In this document: one piece after another, positions 45,736 through 53,596 of the stretch
Layout of the letters: the number at the start of each line of letters is the position of its first letter
Numbering within the stretch: position 1 is the stretch's first letter
Origin: Actinacidiphila guanduensis
GTDB lineage: Bacteria; Actinomycetota; Actinomycetes; Streptomycetales; Streptomycetaceae
Assembly: GCF_900103985.1 (NCBI RefSeq)
Contig: NZ_FNIE01000005.1
Location: 62,001-126,000, forward strand
Length of the DNA: 64,000 nucleotides
Direction: 5' to 3'
The notes under the pieces: generated by a model
Seen by the model: only the letters and a program-made list of their open reading frames with translations
Database searches by the model: none
Told to the model about the DNA's origin: nothing
Translations under genes and position numbers: made by a program

Positions 45736-46001
45736 GGCGTTCGGACCGCTCGACGGGCCGGAACAGTGCGCGGTGGCTCGGCGGGCGTGCCCGCCGTTCG
45801 GCGGCGCCGAACAGCGGGCGGTGACCCCGCGGGCGTGAGGAGCGGTACGCAGTGCGGGTGGGCAATCGCCCGCGGGGGCCGCTTCGTTGCCGGTGTGCGG
45901 CTCGCCTTCGCGCGTACGCGGCCGGCAACCGCGGGCGGGGGCCCGGGACTTGTGGCGTGCGAGCCTCAAGGCGTACGGGCGCCCCGCCCTTCTGCTTCCG
46001 C
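45736..46001. other. Convergent gap with a degenerate direct repeat
   Basis: Between the MFS and VOC genes, which converge, no gene is supported. A 30-base string near 45760 (ggaacagtgcgcggtgg...gcgggcgtg) recurs in changed form near 45808 (cgaacagcgggcggtga...gcgggcgtg). No clear intrinsic terminator was found. Confidence 0.3.
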
Positions 46002-46490
46002 TCAGCCGCCCTCGTACGCCCGGCGCAGCTCCGCGATGTCGAGCTTGTGCATCGTGAGCATCTTGGCCATCGCGCGGGCCGCCTTCTCCTGGTCCTCGCC
46101 GGCCGCCATCTCGATCAGCGCGTCCGGTACCACCTGCCAGGACACCCCGAAGCGGTCCTTCAGCCAGCCGCAGGGGCCCTCCTCGCCGCCGCCTTCGGTC
46201 AGCCGGCTCCAGTAGTAGTCGACCTCCTCCTGGTCGGCGCAGGGGATCTGGAAGGAGATCGCCTCGTCGAAGTGGAACTGCGGGCCGCCGTTGAGGCCCA
46301 CGAAGCGCTGGCCGTTGAGGGTGAACTCCACGGTCAGCACCGAGCCGGGCTCACCCGGGCCGGCCTCGGTGTAGTGGCCCACCCGGCCGCGCGAGGAGTC
46401 CTTGAAGACCGACAGGTAGAAGTCGGCCGCCTCCTCCGCCTGGCCGTCGAACCACAGGCAGGTCGTCAGCTGCTTGTCCGATGCGGTCAT
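46002..46490 (-). CDS. VOC/PhnB-like protein (3-demethylubiquinone methyltransferase-like fold)
   Basis: This 162-residue protein belongs to the PhnB/glyoxalase-like group. Motifs are CLWFDGQAEEAADFYLSVF, LNGQRFVGLNGGPQFHF, the block WSRLTEGGGEEGPCGWLKD, and RFGVSWQVVPDAL. The fold binds metals in some VOC relatives, but this subgroup has no proven enzyme activity. GGAGG precedes the ATG. It is transcribed away from the repeat-rich gap and next to no obvious partner. Confidence 0.88.
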   Translation of the reverse strand: MTASDKQLTTCLWFDGQAEEAADFYLSVFKDSSRGRVGHYTEAGPGEPGSVLTVEFTLNGQRFVGLNGGPQFHFDEAISFQIPCADQEEVDYYWSRLTEGGGEEGPCGWLKDRFGVSWQVVPDALIEMAAGEDQEKAARAMAKMLTMHKLDIAELRRAYEGG

Positions 46491-46996
46491 CGGGTCCTCC
46501 GTGCTGTTGTCGGCCCTGGGGCCTTTTCCTGGCAGTTCCCGGTCGGTGCTCGGCCGGGGCCTTTTCGCTGCTTGGCCGGTGCTCGGCCGGTGCTTGGCCG
46601 GCGGGTCCGCGCGGGCCCTTTCCGGCGCCGTTTCCGTCCCTGTCGGGCCGTGTCGCGCGGTCGGGCTGTGCTCGGCTCCATCCGTCCTCGCCCGTCGGCT
46701 GCACCCGTCCTTGCTCGGCACCGTCCGGCACCGTCCGGTTCTTTCGCCGTACCCGCCGTGCCGGGCTCGTCGCCCCGGCAGGCCGGTCCGTCCCCCTTGA
46801 GACTGCCGCGGGCGGCGCGACTCATCGGTGCCGGCGGCGCCGATGTCCCGCCGATCCCCTGAATGCCCGGATGAATCCCCGGTTGCCCCACCTGGAAGGC
46901 CCGGCGCCGATAGGCTGGACGGGCGGTGCCAGGGGGGTGCCGCTGCTGCTTGCCCGTACGGCGGGCGGGCCGGCGCGCACCAGGGGGAGGCTTCGA
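46491..46996. repeat. Gene-free gap with tandem 11-bp repeats
   Basis: No gene is supported in about 500 bases between divergent genes. Three tandem 11-base units tgctYggccgg fill 46569-46601, with a further copy at 46547-46557 and degenerate traces beyond. The rest is simple GC-rich sequence rich in cgtccgg/ccgtccggca pairs near 46720-46740. Promoters for the VOC and glycosyltransferase genes must lie at its ends. Confidence 0.5.
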
Positions 46997-48148
46997 GTGA
47001 GGGTCCTGCATGTCGTCACCCTGCACACGCCCACCAACGACTTCGGCGGCCCGACGCGGGTCGCGCTGAACCTCGCGCGGGGGCTGCGCGGCAAGGGCGT
47101 GGACGCGCGGATCGCGACCCTCGGCGACGGCTTCACCGGCCCGCTGCCCACCGAGCTGGAGGGCGTGCCGTCCTTCGTCCACCAGGCCCGGCACGTGCTG
47201 CCCGCCTTCGAGGTCAGCGGCATCACCTCGCCGGGACTGCTGGCGCGGGCGCGGCGGATGGTCAAGGGCGCCGACGTGGTCCACGTCCACCTCATGCGGG
47301 ACCTGATCACGCTGCCGTTCGCGCTCATCGCCCTGGAGGCGGGGGTGCCGCTGGTGGTCCAGACGCACGGCATGATCGACCCGACGGAGAAGGTGTTCGC
47401 CAAGGCAGTGGACCTGCTCGGTATGAAGCGGGTGCTGCGCCGGGCCGACGCGATCCTGCACCTGACCGCCATGGAGCGCGACGGCGTGCAGGCCGTCGTC
47501 CCCGGCACCCCGCTGCGGACCTTCCACCGGCTGGTCAACGGCGTGGAACTGCAGGACCGCCGCCCGCCGTACACAGGGGAGCGCCCGCCGACGATCCTCT
47601 ACCTGGCGCGCGTGCAGAAGCGCAAGCGGCCCGAGGACTTCGTGGCCGCGATGCCGGCGGTGCTGGCGGTCCACCCCGAGGCGCGCTTCGTCCTCGCCGG
47701 GCCCGACACGGGCGCGCTGACCGGGCCGATGCGGCAGATGGCGGCCGAACTCGGCGTGGCGCACGCGCTGGAGACGCCGGGGCCGCTCGGCCACGAGGAC
47801 GTCCTGCGGCGGCTGCGCGAGGCCGATGTCTATGTGCTGCCGTCGGTGGTCGAGCCCTTCGCGGTCTCGCTGCTGGAGGCGATGTCCGTCGGCGTCCCCG
47901 TCGTGGCGGCCGCGACGGGCGGCCTGTCCCCGGACATCGAGGCCGCGGGAGCGGGCGTGATCACCGCGAGCCGCCCGGACGCCGACAACGGCCCCCTGGT
48001 CGCCTCGGCCGTCCTCGAACTCCTCGACCCCGCGACCCACGCGGCAGCCTCGACGGCGGCGTGGTCCCTCATCAGGGACCGCTTCTCGATCGACGCGGTG
48101 GTCTCCGACCTCCTCTCCCTCTACGAATCCGTCCGCACCCACCACTGA
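46997..48148 (+). CDS. Glycosyltransferase family 4
   Basis: This 383-residue GT-B enzyme has an N-terminal acceptor domain (HVVTLHTPTNDFGGPTRVAL, VHVHLMRDLITLPFAL, VVQTHGMIDP) and a donor domain with YLARVQKRKRPEDFV and the nucleotide-binding motif PSVVEPFAVSLLEAMSVGVP containing the EX7E Glu pair. It should add a sugar during synthesis of the surface glycan. The GTG has GGGGGAGG six bases upstream. It is apparently transcribed alone, between the VOC gene and a hypothetical gene. Confidence 0.88.
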   Translation: MRVLHVVTLHTPTNDFGGPTRVALNLARGLRGKGVDARIATLGDGFTGPLPTELEGVPSFVHQARHVLPAFEVSGITSPGLLARARRMVKGADVVHVHLMRDLITLPFALIALEAGVPLVVQTHGMIDPTEKVFAKAVDLLGMKRVLRRADAILHLTAMERDGVQAVVPGTPLRTFHRLVNGVELQDRRPPYTGERPPTILYLARVQKRKRPEDFVAAMPAVLAVHPEARFVLAGPDTGALTGPMRQMAAELGVAHALETPGPLGHEDVLRRLREADVYVLPSVVEPFAVSLLEAMSVGVPVVAAATGGLSPDIEAAGAGVITASRPDADNGPLVASAVLELLDPATHAAASTAAWSLIRDRFSIDAVVSDLLSLYESVRTHH

Positions 48149-48208
48149 GCCGTTCCGCACCCCTCCCGGCACGGTCCGTGTGCCGGTGGCATCGGGTTGG
48201 ATGAGCCC

Positions 48209-48907
48209 ATGACCGTCCACGACGTGGCCCGGCGGCTGCCCGCCATCGCCGACCTGCGGAACCTGTGCCGTTCGCTGGCAATGCTCGAGGCGATCCTGAG
48301 CCCGGACTGGGAAGCCCGGTACCACTCCTTCGACGCCCGTCGGGCCGACGACGAGGAGATGGCCTCGATGCGCAACGGGTCGGGAGACGAGTACGCGATC
48401 GTGTTCTCCGCGGCCGGGGCCTATGTGCGCGGCTTCGACCACGAATCACCGATGAGCCCTTTCGTCAACGATGGCGAGCCCTGGCCGGGCGTGGTGGACG
48501 AAGTCCCCGAGCGCTTCAGGCCCTTCGTGGAAGAGCCGGCGTTCACCGACCACGAGGGCGTGCCGGTGGTGACGGCCTGCCTGTGGCGGGGACCGACGGA
48601 TGAGCGCTGGCACCACGGGGCGATCGACTTCCCCGAGGGCAGCGCCGATCCCGATGGGGCGACGGGGCTCTTCGGCCTCCTGACCGACGGTTCCGCGGAA
48701 GCCATCCAGCGATTCGCCGAGAACTACTACGAGGTCCCCGTCGCTCTGGAAGGCGTGCGCCATGTCCGGGCATTGCGGCCGCTCCACCAGCACGTCGTAT
48801 CGCTGCTGAACCCCGCGGCCGACCTGGCGGCCCTGTCCCGGGACATCGCCGAGATCGGCTATCCCCACCTGGCCGCACCCCACGACAGCACAAACCGAGG
48901 CCGTTGA
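48209..48907 (+). CDS. Hypothetical protein (streptomycete-type, no known domain)
   Basis: This 232-residue cytoplasmic protein is acidic and has no signal or membrane segment. Notable stretches are DEYAIVFSAAGAYVRGFDHE, EVPERFRPFVEEPAF and the C-terminal HQHVVSLLNPAADLAALS. It resembles conserved hypothetical proteins that I cannot assign to a named family. The ATG follows ggatgag. It separates two glycan genes but shows no sign of belonging to the pathway. Confidence 0.7.
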   Translation: MTVHDVARRLPAIADLRNLCRSLAMLEAILSPDWEARYHSFDARRADDEEMASMRNGSGDEYAIVFSAAGAYVRGFDHESPMSPFVNDGEPWPGVVDEVPERFRPFVEEPAFTDHEGVPVVTACLWRGPTDERWHHGAIDFPEGSADPDGATGLFGLLTDGSAEAIQRFAENYYEVPVALEGVRHVRALRPLHQHVVSLLNPAADLAALSRDIAEIGYPHLAAPHDSTNRGR

Positions 48908-48910
48908 GCT

Positions 48911-49021
48911 GCGGGTTCCGCCTCGGTCCTCGTCCAACGTCTTCCGCTCCGACCTGAACGGTGGCAGCTCCCCGGTGGACGTGGCCTCGACCTGACGGGG
49001 TACTACTACTCCTACACGTGA
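48911..49021 (+). pseudogene. Possible remnant of a lost gene's 3' end
   Basis: Directly after the hypothetical gene, one frame reads SSNVFRSDLNGGSSPVDVAS then stops. With one base skipped it continues TGYYYSYT and stops just before a strong hairpin. The composition (Tyr run, Gly/Ser) looks like a secreted protein C-terminus such as a carbohydrate-active enzyme. No start or upstream part exists. This is a weak inference. Confidence 0.25.
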
Positions 49022-49034
49022 GCCGGTCCTCGGT

Positions 49035-49076
49035 CGAAGCCGTTCCCGGCAGCACCGGCTGCTGGGAACGGCCTCG
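49035..49076. terminator. Long hairpin between the hypothetical gene and the glycosylphosphotransferase
   Basis: The arms cgaagccgttcccggcagc (49035-49053) and gctgctgggaacggcctcg (49058-49076) pair over 19 positions with one or two wobble or mismatched pairs and a four-base loop. It lies near the end of the putative gene remnant and likely ends transcription from the left. Confidence 0.65.
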
Positions 49077-49142
49077 GCGGGGCCCGCACACAGAAGCACG
49101 CCGCTGTGGCCCGGCCGGGCGCGCGCCCGGCCGGGGCCGCGG

Positions 49143-49197
49143 GCGCAACCGGCCCCAGCCGTACGGGGTGAGGCGCAACCGGCCCCAGCCGTACGGG
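49143..49197. repeat. Direct repeat, 25-bp unit with 30-bp period
   Basis: Two identical copies of a 25-base string starting gcgcaaccggccccagccgt lie at 49143-49167 and 49173-49197. Nothing coding is evident. Confidence 0.7.
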
Positions 49198-49478
49198 AGT
49201 TGAGAAACACCCTCGGGCGGGTACGAAACAACAGGGCTACCCCCGCGCCCCACACGCCACCCCCGTGCGCCGGGAGTACGCGGCTCTATACACCCTCGGG
49301 CTGACGGAGTTCGACACGCAGGTTAACTCTGTCATGACATCGACTCGAATATGCGCAATCGGCAGCGAAGTGGGGCCCGGGTGCCCTAGCGTTCGCTCGT
49401 AGTCACGGTGCGCCAGCACTTGGGGAAGTGCTGGGGCACCGCCCGTTGCGAGTAGGTCGCTATGTGCCAGGGGGGTCC
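49198..49478. promoter_or_regulatory. Upstream region and leader of the glycosylphosphotransferase, with a 34-base hairpin
   Basis: The interval holds an AT-richer patch near 49318-49365 (gttaactctgtcatgacatc), a possible -10 element tagcgt (49387-49392), and then a strong stem-loop at 49407-49440: ggtgc-g-ccagcactt, loop gggg, aagtgctgg-g-gcacc, with a single G-G mismatch. The hairpin ends 38 bases before the start codon, a position suited to control of transcription or translation in the leader. Confidence 0.5.
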
Positions 49479-51092
49479 ATGCGGCGTATCGAAGCAAATC
49501 CAGCACCGAGCGCAGCGTCCGGCATACCCGTCGAGAGCGAGGCGAGACCCGGGCGGAGCATGGCTCCGCACACGGCAGGCACAAGGGCATCGGGAACCAC
49601 CGATGCCCTTGGCGTGCCCGGGGGTTACGGCGTCCGCGCGCTGACCGGACGCGGCCGCGCCCACCCGAGGCGCGAGGCCCGGCCCGGCGAGAAGCCCGAC
49701 TGGTACCTGCCGCTCGCCCTGTGTGCCGACGCGCTGGCCGGTGTGCCCGTCACCGCCCTGCTCGCCGGGCACGTCCCGCACGCCGCGGCTGCCGGTCTCC
49801 TCACCGCCGCCGCCTGGATCGCCGTACGGGCCGCCCGCCGCCGCTACACCCCCGCCGTCCTCGGCGAGGCGCGGGCGGCGGGACTGCTGGCGGTCGCGGG
49901 CGACTGGATGGTGCTGCTCGGGGTCCTGGCCGTGCTGCGGACCGCCTTCGGCGACACCGTGAGCCCCGGCCGGGCGCTGGCCGGGCTGACCGCGGCGCCC
50001 GTACTGGCGCTGACCGCCGGCACCGTCACCCGCCGCCACCTGCTGGCCGTCCGGCGCACCCCGCACGCCGTACGCCGGGTGCTCGTGGTCGGCGAGCCCG
50101 CCACCGCCGATCTCGTGGTGGACCACCTCGCCCAGCGGGCCGAACACCCCTACGTGGTCGCGGCCGTGGTGCCGGTGGGCGCCGCCCGGCTGGAGTGCGG
50201 GGCGGCGGTGACCGCCCGGCTCGGGCCGGTGCCGCCGACCGGGCCCGCCGAGGACGCCGGCATCGTGCTGGGCGCCGTCCGCGAGCACAAGGCCGACCTG
50301 GTGCTGGTCGCGCCCGGGCCGCGGCTGGCCGCCGAGCGGCTGCGCCGGCTGTCGTGGGCGCTGCACGACGCGGACGTCCCGCTCGCGGTGCTGCCGGGCC
50401 TGATCGACGTCGGTGTGCGCAGGGTCCAACTGGACGCGCCCGCCGGGCTCGCCATGCTGCACATAGCCCCGCCGGTGCGTGCCGGAGCGCAGGTGGCGCT
50501 GAAGACGGCCGTGGACCGTACCGGTGCCGCGCTCGGACTCCTGCTGCTCGTCCCGCTGTTCGCGGTGCTGGCCGCCGCCGTGCGCTGCACCTCGCGCGGC
50601 CCCGTCTTCCACCGGCAGACCCGGCACGGCCGGGCCGGCGCGCCCTTCACCATGTGGAAGTTCCGCACGATGGTGGCCGACGCGGAGGCCCGCAAGGCCG
50701 AGTTGGAGCGCGCGGGCGGCAACGAGAACGACGGCCTGATGTTCAAGATGCGGCACGACCCGCGGATCACCCGGGTCGGCCGGTTGCTGCGCCGCTGGTC
50801 GCTGGACGAACTGCCGCAGCTGGTCAATGTGTTGCGCGGCGAGATGTCCCTGGTGGGCCCGCGCCCGCCGCTGCCGGAGGAGGTCGCCCGCTACGACGAG
50901 CTGGCGCTGCGCCGGCTCGCGGTCAAGCCGGGCATCACCGGGCTGTGGCAGGTCAGCGGCCGCAGCGAGCTGTCCTGGGACGAGACGCTGGCGATCGACC
51001 TGCGCTACGTGGACAACTGGTCGCTGGCGAGCGACGTGGACGTGATGGCGCGCACTCTGCGGGCCGTGGTCGACGGACGCGGGGCCTTCTAG
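49479..51092 (+). CDS. Polyprenyl glycosylphosphotransferase starting the surface glycan
   Basis: This 537-residue membrane enzyme moves a sugar-1-phosphate from a nucleotide sugar to undecaprenyl phosphate. It has N-terminal helices (about residues 75-185), a nucleotide-binding-like domain (VRRVLVVGEPATADLVVDHL), and a C-terminal bacterial sugar transferase domain with RHGRAGAPFTMWKFRTMVAD, WSLDELPQLVNVLRGEMSLV, GPRPPLPEEV and KPGITGLWQVSGRS. The ATG at MRRIEAN has a GGGGGG site upstream; an earlier GTG lies inside the leader hairpin. It is the priming enzyme of the locus. Confidence 0.92.
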   Translation: MRRIEANPAPSAASGIPVESEARPGRSMAPHTAGTRASGTTDALGVPGGYGVRALTGRGRAHPRREARPGEKPDWYLPLALCADALAGVPVTALLAGHVPHAAAAGLLTAAAWIAVRAARRRYTPAVLGEARAAGLLAVAGDWMVLLGVLAVLRTAFGDTVSPGRALAGLTAAPVLALTAGTVTRRHLLAVRRTPHAVRRVLVVGEPATADLVVDHLAQRAEHPYVVAAVVPVGAARLECGAAVTARLGPVPPTGPAEDAGIVLGAVREHKADLVLVAPGPRLAAERLRRLSWALHDADVPLAVLPGLIDVGVRRVQLDAPAGLAMLHIAPPVRAGAQVALKTAVDRTGAALGLLLLVPLFAVLAAAVRCTSRGPVFHRQTRHGRAGAPFTMWKFRTMVADAEARKAELERAGGNENDGLMFKMRHDPRITRVGRLLRRWSLDELPQLVNVLRGEMSLVGPRPPLPEEVARYDELALRRLAVKPGITGLWQVSGRSELSWDETLAIDLRYVDNWSLASDVDVMARTLRAVVDGRGAF

Positions 51093-51253
51093 TGGACCTG
51101 CTGCCCACCCCGCCGCACCGCGGCCCCATCCGCCCGGCCTGTGACCGCGCTCCGGCCGAAGCGGGCTGCGCGGCAGCCGCGTCGGCCGGCGCGCCCGCCG
51201 AACGGTGCCGCGCCGCAGGCGCGTTCGCCGCCGACGGACCGGGCGCCCCCGCG

Positions 51254-52207
51254 CTACGCCACCGGCGCGGCCTCCTGCTGGGACCGCCACTCCTCGTACA
51301 CCGCGGCGATGCCCTCGCGCAGCGCGATGCGCGGACGCCAGCCCAGCGACTGCAGGCGCGAGACGTCGAGCAGCTTGCGCGGGGTGCCGTCCGGCTTGGT
51401 CGTGTCCCAGCCGATGGCGCCGCGGTAGCCGACCACCTCCCGTACGGTCTCGGCGAGTTCGCGGATCGTCAGGTCCTCGCCGCAGCCGACGTTGACCGGT
51501 TCGTCGCCGTCGTAGCGCCGCAGCAGCAGCGCGCACGCGTCGGCGAGGTCGTCCACGTGCAGGAACTCCCGGCGTGGGGTGCCGCTGCCCCACAGCACGA
51601 GTTCGGGCAGCCCGTCGCGCGCGGCCTCGTGGAAGCGGCGGATCAGCGCGGGCAGCACGTGCGAGGTGGCGAGGTCGAAGTTGTCGCCGGGTCCGTAGAG
51701 GTTGGTGGGCATCGCCGAGATGTAGCCGGCGCCGTACTGCCGCCGGTAGGACTGCACCTGGACGATGCCGGCGATCTTGGCGAGCGCGTACGCCTCGTTG
51801 GTCGGCTCCAATGGGCCGGTGAGCAGGGCGTCCTCACGGATGGGCTGCGGGGCGAGCCGCGGGTAGATGCAGCTGGAGCCCAGGAACAGCAGCCGGGGGA
51901 CGCCCGCTTCGTGGGCGCCGGCCACCACGCTGAGCTGGATGCGGAGGTTGTCCTCCAGGAACTGCACGGGGTAGGTGGCGTTGGCCATGATCCCCCCGAC
52001 CCGGGCCGCGGCGAGCACCACGGCGTCCGGACGGGTCTGCCGCAGGTAGCCGGCGGTGGCCGCCGCGTCCCGCAGGTCGAGTTCGGTGCGGGGCCGGGTC
52101 AGCACGGTGTGGCCGTCGGCGGTGAGCCTGCGGGCCACCGCCGAGCCGACGAGCCCGCGGTGGCCGGCGACGAATATCCGGGCCCTGGACGGCAGCAGTT
52201 CGGTCAT
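51254..52207 (-). CDS. fcl: GDP-L-fucose synthase
   Basis: This 317-residue SDR-type epimerase/reductase converts GDP-4-keto-6-deoxymannose to GDP-L-fucose. The loop GHRGLVGSAVARRL, the block FLGSSCIYP, the YxxxK motif in EAYALAKIAG, and SAMPTNLYGPGDNFD are all specific to the enzyme. It is divergent from gmd, whose product it uses, and converges with the priming transferase. This is strong evidence that the glycan or another cell product contains fucose or a related 6-deoxyhexose. Confidence 0.93.
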   Translation of the reverse strand: MTELLPSRARIFVAGHRGLVGSAVARRLTADGHTVLTRPRTELDLRDAAATAGYLRQTRPDAVVLAAARVGGIMANATYPVQFLEDNLRIQLSVVAGAHEAGVPRLLFLGSSCIYPRLAPQPIREDALLTGPLEPTNEAYALAKIAGIVQVQSYRRQYGAGYISAMPTNLYGPGDNFDLATSHVLPALIRRFHEAARDGLPELVLWGSGTPRREFLHVDDLADACALLLRRYDGDEPVNVGCGEDLTIRELAETVREVVGYRGAIGWDTTKPDGTPRKLLDVSRLQSLGWRPRIALREGIAAVYEEWRSQQEAAPVA

Positions 52208-52382
52208 GGGCGCGATTGTGCCATTCCGGGCCGCACCTTAGTGCGTATTCCCGCCATTTCCTGACGAACCGGGATCCGGGCTGATCGACTGCCGCCCGGA
52301 ACCGGAACCGTTCCCTCCGGCGGCACTTCAGGCGTGCCGCATCCCGATTCCACGCACCACTCGACCACTTGGGGGATCCACC
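52208..52382. promoter_or_regulatory. Divergent fcl/gmd promoter region
   Basis: These 175 bases separate the two divergent GDP-fucose genes and must contain both promoters. An AT-richer patch (ttagtgcgtattcccgcc) lies near 52238-52255. No clear operator was found. Confidence 0.35.
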
Positions 52383-53396
52383 GTGGGCAAGACCGCCCTC
52401 ATCACCGGCGTGACCGGGCAGGACGGCTCGTATCTGGCCGAGCTGCTGCTGTCCAAGGGCTACACCGTGCACGGCATCGTGCGCCGGTCCTCGTCGTTCA
52501 ACACCGAGCGGATCGACCACATCTACCAGGGCCCGCAGGAGGCGTACCGCTCGCTGCTGCTGCACCACGCCGACCTGTCCGACGGCGTCGCCCTGGTGAA
52601 CCTGCTGCGCGAGGTGCGCCCCGACGAGGTCTACAACCTGGGCGCCCAGTCGCATGTGCGGGTCTCCTTCGACGCGCCCCTCTACACCGGTGACGTCACG
52701 GGCCTGTCCGCGCTGCGGCTGCTGGAGGCGGTACGGGCCAGCGGCATCGGCGCGCGCGTCTACCAGGCGTCCTCCTCGGAGATGTTCGGCGCCACCCCGC
52801 CCCCGCAGTCCGAGCGCACCCCGTTCCACCCGCGCAGCCCGTACGCCTGCGCGAAGGTCTTCGGCTACTGGGCGACGGTCAACTACCGGGAGGCGTACGG
52901 GATGTACGCCGTCAACGGCATCCTCTTCAACCACGAGTCGCCGCGCCGCGGGGAGACCTTCGTCACCCGCAAGATCACCCGCGCGGTGGCCCGCATCAAG
53001 GCGGGCCTGCAGGACCGGCTCTACCTCGGCAACCTCGACGCCGTACGCGACTGGGGCTACGCCCCGGAGTACGTCGAGGCGATGTGGCGGATGCTGCAGC
53101 GCGAGGAGCCGGAGGACTACGTGGTGGCCACCGGACAGGCCGCCACCGTACGGCAGTTCCTGGAGACCGCGTTCACGCACGCCGACCTGGACTGGTCGCA
53201 GTACGTCCGGTACGACCCCAAGTACGAGCGCCCCAGCGAGGTGGACGCGCTCATCGGCGACCCGGCCAAGGCCCGCGACCTGCTCGGCTGGGAGCCGCAG
53301 GTGAAGGTGGCCGAGCTCGCCCGGATCATGGTGGACGCCGACATCCGGCAGCTCGCCGACCAACTCGCGGGCGCGGGCGTCCGCATCGACCGGTGA
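52383..53396 (+). CDS. gmd: GDP-mannose 4,6-dehydratase
   Basis: This 337-residue SDR converts GDP-mannose to GDP-4-keto-6-deoxymannose, the first step to GDP-fucose and GDP-rhamnose. The N-terminus [18 protein letters not shown], the [12 protein letters not shown] motif, [11 protein letters not shown], and the catalytic YACAK in [12 protein letters not shown] are typical. [16 protein letters not shown] is a family signature. The GTG start follows a GGGGG site. Divergent fcl completes the pathway. Confidence 0.95.
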   Translation: MGKTALITGVTGQDGSYLAELLLSKGYTVHGIVRRSSSFNTERIDHIYQGPQEAYRSLLLHHADLSDGVALVNLLREVRPDEVYNLGAQSHVRVSFDAPLYTGDVTGLSALRLLEAVRASGIGARVYQASSSEMFGATPPPQSERTPFHPRSPYACAKVFGYWATVNYREAYGMYAVNGILFNHESPRRGETFVTRKITRAVARIKAGLQDRLYLGNLDAVRDWGYAPEYVEAMWRMLQREEPEDYVVATGQAATVRQFLETAFTHADLDWSQYVRYDPKYERPSEVDALIGDPAKARDLLGWEPQVKVAELARIMVDADIRQLADQLAGAGVRIDR

Positions 53397-53596
53397 CCCT
53401 CGACAGCCGGTGACCCTCCCTCCCGTCCACGACCGAGCCCACGGCCCCTCGTACGGCCGGAGCTGAGACCGACCGTACGACGAGCCGAACCGCCCCACCC
53501 GCAGGCCGAGCCCCGCCCGGACCTCGACGGCCCCGCACCGACTCCGCGGCGCACGCGCCCCGGAGACCGTTCCACCCAGCAGGGGGTACACAGCAC

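Noticed and set aside
43942..45969. Upstream extension of the polymerase-like frame on the minus strand
   Set aside because: The extension is antisense to the MFS transporter gene and is low complexity; the ATG at 43941 has a ribosome binding site and gives a normal membrane protein.
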